Position numbers and translations under genes: made by a program. This document shows positions 58,831 to 64,000 of a DNA stretch of 64,000 nt, piece by piece. The DNA is from Bidens hawaiensis (taxonomy: Eukaryota; Streptophyta; Magnoliopsida; Asterales; Asteraceae), in contig JAIQDT010001944.1 in the NCBI GenBank assembly GCA_021521415.1, positions 186,001 to 250,000 on the forward strand. The letters are read 5' to 3'. How positions within the stretch are numbered: position 1 is the first letter of the stretch; each line of letters begins with the position of its first letter. The notes beneath the pieces were generated by a model. The model had not been told where the DNA came from and did not search any database. It saw nothing but the letters and a program-made list of their open reading frames with translations.

Positions 58831-59988
58831 TGATGACCGTCGTTTGAGTCAATCAAAAACCTAATTAAACTAAATAGTTAGAGCAAGTAGGGTATCGTGT
58901 CACAAGGAGTATGTGGTCAATGCAATTCATGTACATATTTAATATTATGAAGTAACTAGTGTTTAGTGATGATCACACAAGAAATTTAAATTGAATTTAG
59001 AGAACAAAGCAACGAACAAGTAAACGAGTATTAAGCAGTTAACAAAACAAATCACACCCGGGAATTTAAGTAAGCAACCAACAGTTATCTCATGCAACCT
59101 AACAGATTAATTATTAACGATTAACTAAAAACTGATCAATCAGACAAAACCTTAGACATCAATAATTACTTTACACACGGCGCTGGTTATCAAACAGTCC
59201 TTGCCAGTGTGACTCAGTTAAGAGCAATTGTACGTTTTATCGTATTCAATCAAACCAAACAGTTATATGATTAATTATCTAGCAACTTGTAACAGATCGT
59301 TCAGACTAACGTAAACCTAAACCGGCCGAACACATAGAAATACCAAACATCAATAATCATATATCAATCATCAATAATTATACACAAGTGTTCTTAATCA
59401 CATGAGAAAAACTGTAAAGATTACAAACTATACATCCCGGGTGCAATTCTAGGAGATTAGTCGAGCCTTGACATCATCAAATCTTCGATACGGAGGATAT
59501 GGATCATGCGGAAGGTCTTGGCACAAGCTATGATGCTCAAAATCGCCTCTATGGACTGCTGGAATCGCCTTTGCTTCTTCAAAACGGAGTTTGGGTTGTT
59601 TGTGATGAAGAATATCATTTAAACCTAATTTTCCCGTCTGCACCACCTGTCGCGGTACGCGACGGGGTCTTCAATGGTCAATCGCGTATCGCGATTGACC
59701 AAAAGTCAAACATTATTTTACCACCCATCGCGGTACGCTATGGATCCTCAGCAAGCCCATCGCGTACCGTGATGGGTCTTGTTACCAGCAAACTTCAATA
59801 AGAATCCTCGTTTTGCGTGCTGGACATCCCGGGTCTTTATACCAAGTCACAACATGTCCAAACTGAGTACTTTAACATCTGTGATCTGAAAACCAATAAT
59901 ACATGTATGAAGTATCGAAAGTTCTAGGATAAACAATTAAAACTGAATAATAAATAAACTAAAACATATACAAATTAACCGACCATCA
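58831..59988 (-). repeat. LTR of the Athila-like element
   Basis: 1158 bp. On the plus strand it starts TGATGACCGTCG and ends CCGACCATCA, so the short terminal inverted repeat TGATGRYCG is present. The second LTR is outside the window. Confidence 0.7.
59646..59785. repeat. Cluster of four palindromes in the Athila LTR
   Basis: Four near-palindromes in 140 bp: TGTCGCGGTACGCGACGG; GGTCAATCGCG and CGCGATTGACC separated by TAT (59676-59700, perfect 11-bp arms); CCCATCGCGGTACGCTATGG; CCCATCGCGTACCGTGATGG. All share a GCGGTACGC or GCGTACCG core. Confidence 0.8.
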
Positions 59989-62069
59989 CATCCCCTCACT
60001 TATCTTTTGCTTGCTCTCAAGCAAAACTCTAAAGCAAACATAACCTCCATTAGGTATGTGGATTATCACCATTAATTCTAGTAAGGTTTAAGGTCATACC
60101 CAGTTTCCCAGACTGACACTGTTTTTAGATTGACATCTCACAAATACGGTTAAGTGCTATAAATAAAAACAATAGAGCCGCCCAGACAAGTGTACTTTGT
60201 TTCCGGTTAAGGCACACATGCTCATACCCCTCGTAATATAACATCTCTCCTCTCGGTTTAATATATGGACTAGCAAAAGATGTGCCAGTATCACTCTGAC
60301 CTCAGTATCACTCATAAGCACATATTCATCCATCAAGCTGCTTTGACACAAATGCAAATCAAGAGGTCTTTAAAGGGTTGTAATGGGGCTATGTGTAAGG
60401 GTATGGAAGGGAAATATTTAAGTAGCTCAAACGATCCGACCCGGCTTATTACAAAACATATAAATAAACGAACTACTATACAACCGACTGACTTATTATA
60501 TAACCTCTAAATAAGCAAACTAACATACATACTAATTTCACTTTTTTTTACCATAAACGAACTCAACGAACTACTGAATACATAACTGAATATAAACAGA
60601 CATCTTTTTTTTTTCATTTTTTAAGCATAATAACATGATGCTTAATAATGAAACAAATACGAAAACAAAAACAAATACAAATACAATTACAAATAAACCT
60701 GGTAAGTCGGATCATCTCGTAACATAATGTCGGGGTTAAATAAATGAAAAATAAGTCCAAGAAATGTTTTCCAAGGGACCCAAACCCCCGCCCCTCACAT
60801 TACCCACGCTCATATGTATAATGTATGAGGCCCAACCTCCCAGTACCCACACTCTCGCTCATCCAGACGAGGCTTAACCTAATTGGCTCTATCACTTTTG
60901 CATTTTGCCAACTACGATCCCGTAATCCATGAACATCGATGAAAACACTCAATTGACATGTGTGTACTATATATTATATGTGTATTATATATATTTGGGT
61001 CAACTCACACACGTACCGGAGGTATAGGGTTGACGATATAAACATGTGTACATGTCCCCATGACTCGTTATCCCCGCCTTACGACCCCATTTTCAACTTC
61101 TCGTTATGAAAACAATTGTTAGTAAGACTATTGAGAATCTGAAAAACCAACCATGACCAGAAACCTATAACTTGGCATAAATGGCAACAATTAACAGTTA
61201 ACAACTTTGGTATATGAACACTCTTCGAGGTACTATCGGGCTAAAATTTTTCAAATTTCCCCCATCCCCACACTTATGGTTTACATTGTCCTCAATGTAA
61301 GAATACTTAACATTGTCCTCAAAGTTAAAATAGATAAAACGATTAATAAAAATTTGAGGGACGGGATTGAAATTGACTTTTTGACTAATATGCAATTTTA
61401 AAATTCGGGGCTCAAATGTGGCGGTTCAACTAACAATTATACAATTACACTTTTAACATTTAAAGTAATAAAAACAAAATAAATTATGAAACTGAAATGA
61501 CGTGATATCAACGGGACTAGAGAAGGACTAGTCGGCTCATGAACTCTCATAAACACTCGTATACTCTCGTATCATCCAATTAACACACTGACAATCGAAT
61601 CTGCAAAATCTTGAGATGTGTAGAAGCAAGCTTCTCACAAGTGTAAGACATAGGTCTTTTAAGAGTTATGTAAATGAGTTGTATGTTATCTTTATTAAAA
61701 CAATTACCGAGTCAAATTAAGTCGTTTCATAAGAAATTCTGTTAAAATAGTTAAAAACGTTAAAAGACCCAACTCACTTTCGTAGGAATCACGATTGCAT
61801 TTAGCGTATACAAAAAGCCCTGTAAACCTCCCGGTAGCCAGGGAGGACGAGTGGGGTCTCGTGAGGGTTTATAGCGAACAACACCCATAAAGTTCGATTA
61901 CAACAAACCATACAAATAAATCAAACACAACAGCAATCAAAATATATAAATACATAAGCACCCAACCGGTTACCCATACAATATTCCCCATAATATAATA
62001 TAATACAATATAATACAGACCATGAGGATAATGAAAACAAAATAAAGTAAAAAGGCTAACCAAAAACTA
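59989..62069 (-). other. Internal non-coding part of the Athila-like element
   Basis: No coding features on either strand. Minus-strand strings TTTTGCTTGAGAGCAAGCAA and AACCATAAGTGTGGGG are typical of the region after the ORFs in Athila-related elements. Poly-T and AT runs at 60541-60615 and 60965-61000. Confidence 0.5.
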
Positions 62070-63517
62070 CTATGCTGGTGGATCATCCTCTGCACCATCT
62101 TGTGGGTCCACAGGCTGCTCCTCTGTGATAGTCAATGTGTCTGGGAGCGGTACCTGCAAAGCAGTAAATAATAATCGAAAGTAATCATCATAACGGGCCC
62201 GCTGTGCCACCTGTTCCTGCTGTATCTCCGACTGCCGCTGATATATCATATGTAGTGTGACCGCTGTGCCACCTGTGCTCCTGCTGTATCTCCGACTGCC
62301 GCTGATATATCGTATGTAGTGTGTCTGGTGGCTGCTGTGATTGACGTTATGAAGATGATGATGCCTGTCGGAGTGGATGCTGCTGCTGAGGGCGCTCAAT
62401 GTGCGGAATCGGAGCACGTTGCCTACGTGCCGGAATACCTCTCTGAAGTGAAATTGCAGCCTCCGATCCCTCTTGTGGTGGCTCCTGTTGGCCCTCTCTG
62501 ATCGGGACTAAAGCCACGGGATCAAACCTGTCAACGATCCCGGCCAGACGGGCCTCCGCTAACCCAAAAACAACTGTAGCTGGCCCAACAGTAAAATATC
62601 TCTCCGGATATCGGTCAAAGACACCGAGTCGCTGGGTGATCCTCGTAATATATGGCCCTAAGGCTAAGCGTACCGAGGATCCCTGTAAGCCGACGTGAGC
62701 CGGAGCATCGCCACATTGGCCGGTCGGCGGCCAATGATAGATAGTAGACACAGCAGATCAAGGTTGTTGCACTTCTCGTGGCCCGAATTTCAGCCCACGA
62801 TAGTATGCACAACGATCATGTGGATTTTGCGATGGACGGGGTCCCTGATGGACGACTCCACAACTGAGCTGTGGTGGGCCCCGTCGGCGATCTCCGCCCA
62901 AAACTGGCCGAGCTGGTCCTCCGTGATCAAGTGCTCACGGGGCTGCTGAGTGTGGGGCGTGTAACCACGAATACTCTGCAGGAACTCAACAGCCTACACC
63001 TTCTAGACAGTACAAAAACCTGTGGCCACAGTGAAATCAGGGACGGACATCTAATACAGATGTCGTCCCAGCGAAAAGGACACCGCGTGTGGCTCACTGA
63101 AGTCTGTGGGCGTAAAAGAAAAAGTCGAGTAGAACTCACGTGTGAACTCGACACACTGAATCGAGTCACACGCGAGCACATCTGCCCACGGAGCTGTCAA
63201 TAATGCACCAACCTGGATGTCGATACTCAACTGCCGCAGGAATGTCCAGTCAAAAGATCGGTGGTGAAGGAGCTGTATGTGTCGAATCCTCTCCAACAAC
63301 GTATATTCCTCTGATGTGAAGAGGAATCGAAGGACCTGATGCGGATGACGTCCCTCTGCCATAATATCCGCTGGCTCGATGCCAGCAACAATGTGAACCT
63401 CCTCTCCATCGTATCGTATAATGCGAGGCCAGTCCGCTGTCTCTTGCGCCGGGTGCACGAGCACTCTGGTTCATCAGACATATCTGCAAAATCAAACATG
63501 CAAATTAGATATGTCAA
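62070..63517 (-). pseudogene. ATHILA-type ORF, frameshifted
   Basis: Pieces in different frames. 63464-63051 contains REFYSTFSFTPTDFSEPHAV and SFSLGRHLY; a middle part near 62760-62950 contains RRPANVAMLR; 62751-62347 contains GPYITRITQRLGVFD and RYFTVGPATVVFGLAEARLA; the C-terminal part 62417-62070 is Q/H/P-rich. The order of blocks matches the uncharacterised 'ATHILA ORF-1' plant repeat family. At least two frame changes plus stops near 63000 make it non-functional. Confidence 0.65.
62199..62323 (-). repeat. 62-bp tandem duplication in the ATHILA-type ORF
   Basis: CCGCTGTGCCACCTGT...TGTAGTGTG repeated at 62199 and 62261. The period is not a multiple of three, so it shifts the reading frame. 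Confidence 0.8.
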
Positions 63518-64000
63518 TGGTCAATGTGGCGACAACCGTATAGCATTTCGGTCGCTGTTGTCCCACTTAGTAAAATAATATTAAAATAATAAAATAAATA
63601 AAGACAAAAAATTCGGGGACACCCTGCGCTTAATTCCCTAAGAATAGATCAACCCGCCCGAATGGAGATTGAGTACGGGCGGGTAATCAATTAAAATTTC
63701 AAACTATCAAGGCGGCCCCGAGACTAGATATGACTCGATTAACCACACACAACCAAACAAAACATAACAAACTAACTGACTCGAACTAGCTAACACACAA
63801 ACCGACAAACTGACATGACAAAATAAACAAACTGACAAGTGACAGACTGTCTCGAGAAACGTGCAACAAAACAACACAAAACATGTCGGTGACAAAGATA
63901 ATGTGAAAATTCGGGTTTTATGAATAAAATATTAATAAATGAAGTTCAAAAAACAAATATTTTACAATGAACCGTCACTATCATCTATTTAACAAAAAAT
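63518..64000. other. Upstream internal part of the Athila-like element, no gene seen
   Basis: AT-rich, with a CCCGCCCGAATGG / GTACGGGCGGG inverted pair at about 63653-63682. No coding feature recognised. Confidence 0.4.

Larger units (their letters stand above)
58831..64000 (-). mobile_element. Athila-like Ty3/gypsy element, minus strand, partial
   Basis: An LTR at 58831-59988, an adjacent polypurine tract on the minus strand (59989-60003, AAGTGAGGGGATG), spacer sequence with CATTGAGGACAATGTAAACC (61280-61300, minus strand) and an ATHILA-type ORF at 62070-63517. Its 5' half lies beyond the window. It inserted into the copia ORF3; the left target repeat would be GACCC (58826-58830). Confidence 0.7.

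Overview
This is nuclear DNA of a flowering plant. Genes are intron-rich with GT/AG splice sites, and most of the window is plant-type transposable elements. The mix of a PRT6 C-terminus, a small MBD protein, tau-class glutathione transferase sequences, defensin-like genes and SIRE, Tat and Athila retroelements fits a eudicot. The look of several repeats suggests the daisy family (Asteraceae), but that is an inference and not a proof.

Layout. 1-2212 holds the last eight exons of a PRT6-type N-degron E3 ligase (+). 2213-5374 is intergenic and carries one small hAT element. 5375-7152 is a complete six-exon methyl-CpG-binding-domain (MBD) gene (+). 7418-8454 is a complete two-exon tau-class GST (-), convergent with the MBD gene, with a 71-bp tandem repeat in its intron. 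9251-25370 is a segmental array: three almost identical units of 3.56-3.73 kb in direct tandem plus an older, diverged fourth unit. Each unit carries one small secreted cysteine-rich (defensin-like) gene. Units 1 and 4 have intact genes. Units 2 and 3 share a 147-bp hAT MITE inside the signal-peptide exon that breaks the reading frame. A truncated 5' piece of a GSTU gene lies downstream of units 3 and 4.

From 25941 to the end the window is mainly nested transposons. A Tat-lineage Ty3/gypsy element (25941-36814, 578-579-bp LTRs, CAATT target duplication) sits in the flank of unit 4. Its RT is interrupted by a Tourist-like MITE, and it has 3' tandem repeats and an antisense ORF region. A GSTU fragment and a MULE with a perfect 9-bp target duplication (37339-38570) follow. 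38571-41009 shows no gene. A SIRE-like Ty1/copia element (about 42527-58830) is decayed and split by a gag-only Ty3/gypsy element with about 2-kb LTRs (45406-51182). The far side of the copia element has an array of a CGAGTAAACTTG-like motif and a SIRE-type ORF3. That ORF is cut by an Athila-like element on the minus strand (58831 to beyond 64000), whose LTR carries a cluster of palindromes.

How the parts relate. The host genes show no shared pathway: protein turnover (PRT6), chromatin (MBD), detoxification (GSTU) and secreted defence or signalling peptides (defensin-like). The most informative region is the defensin-like array. Comparing its four units gives both empty and filled sites for three independent insertions, so the order of duplication and transposition can be read from the sequence.
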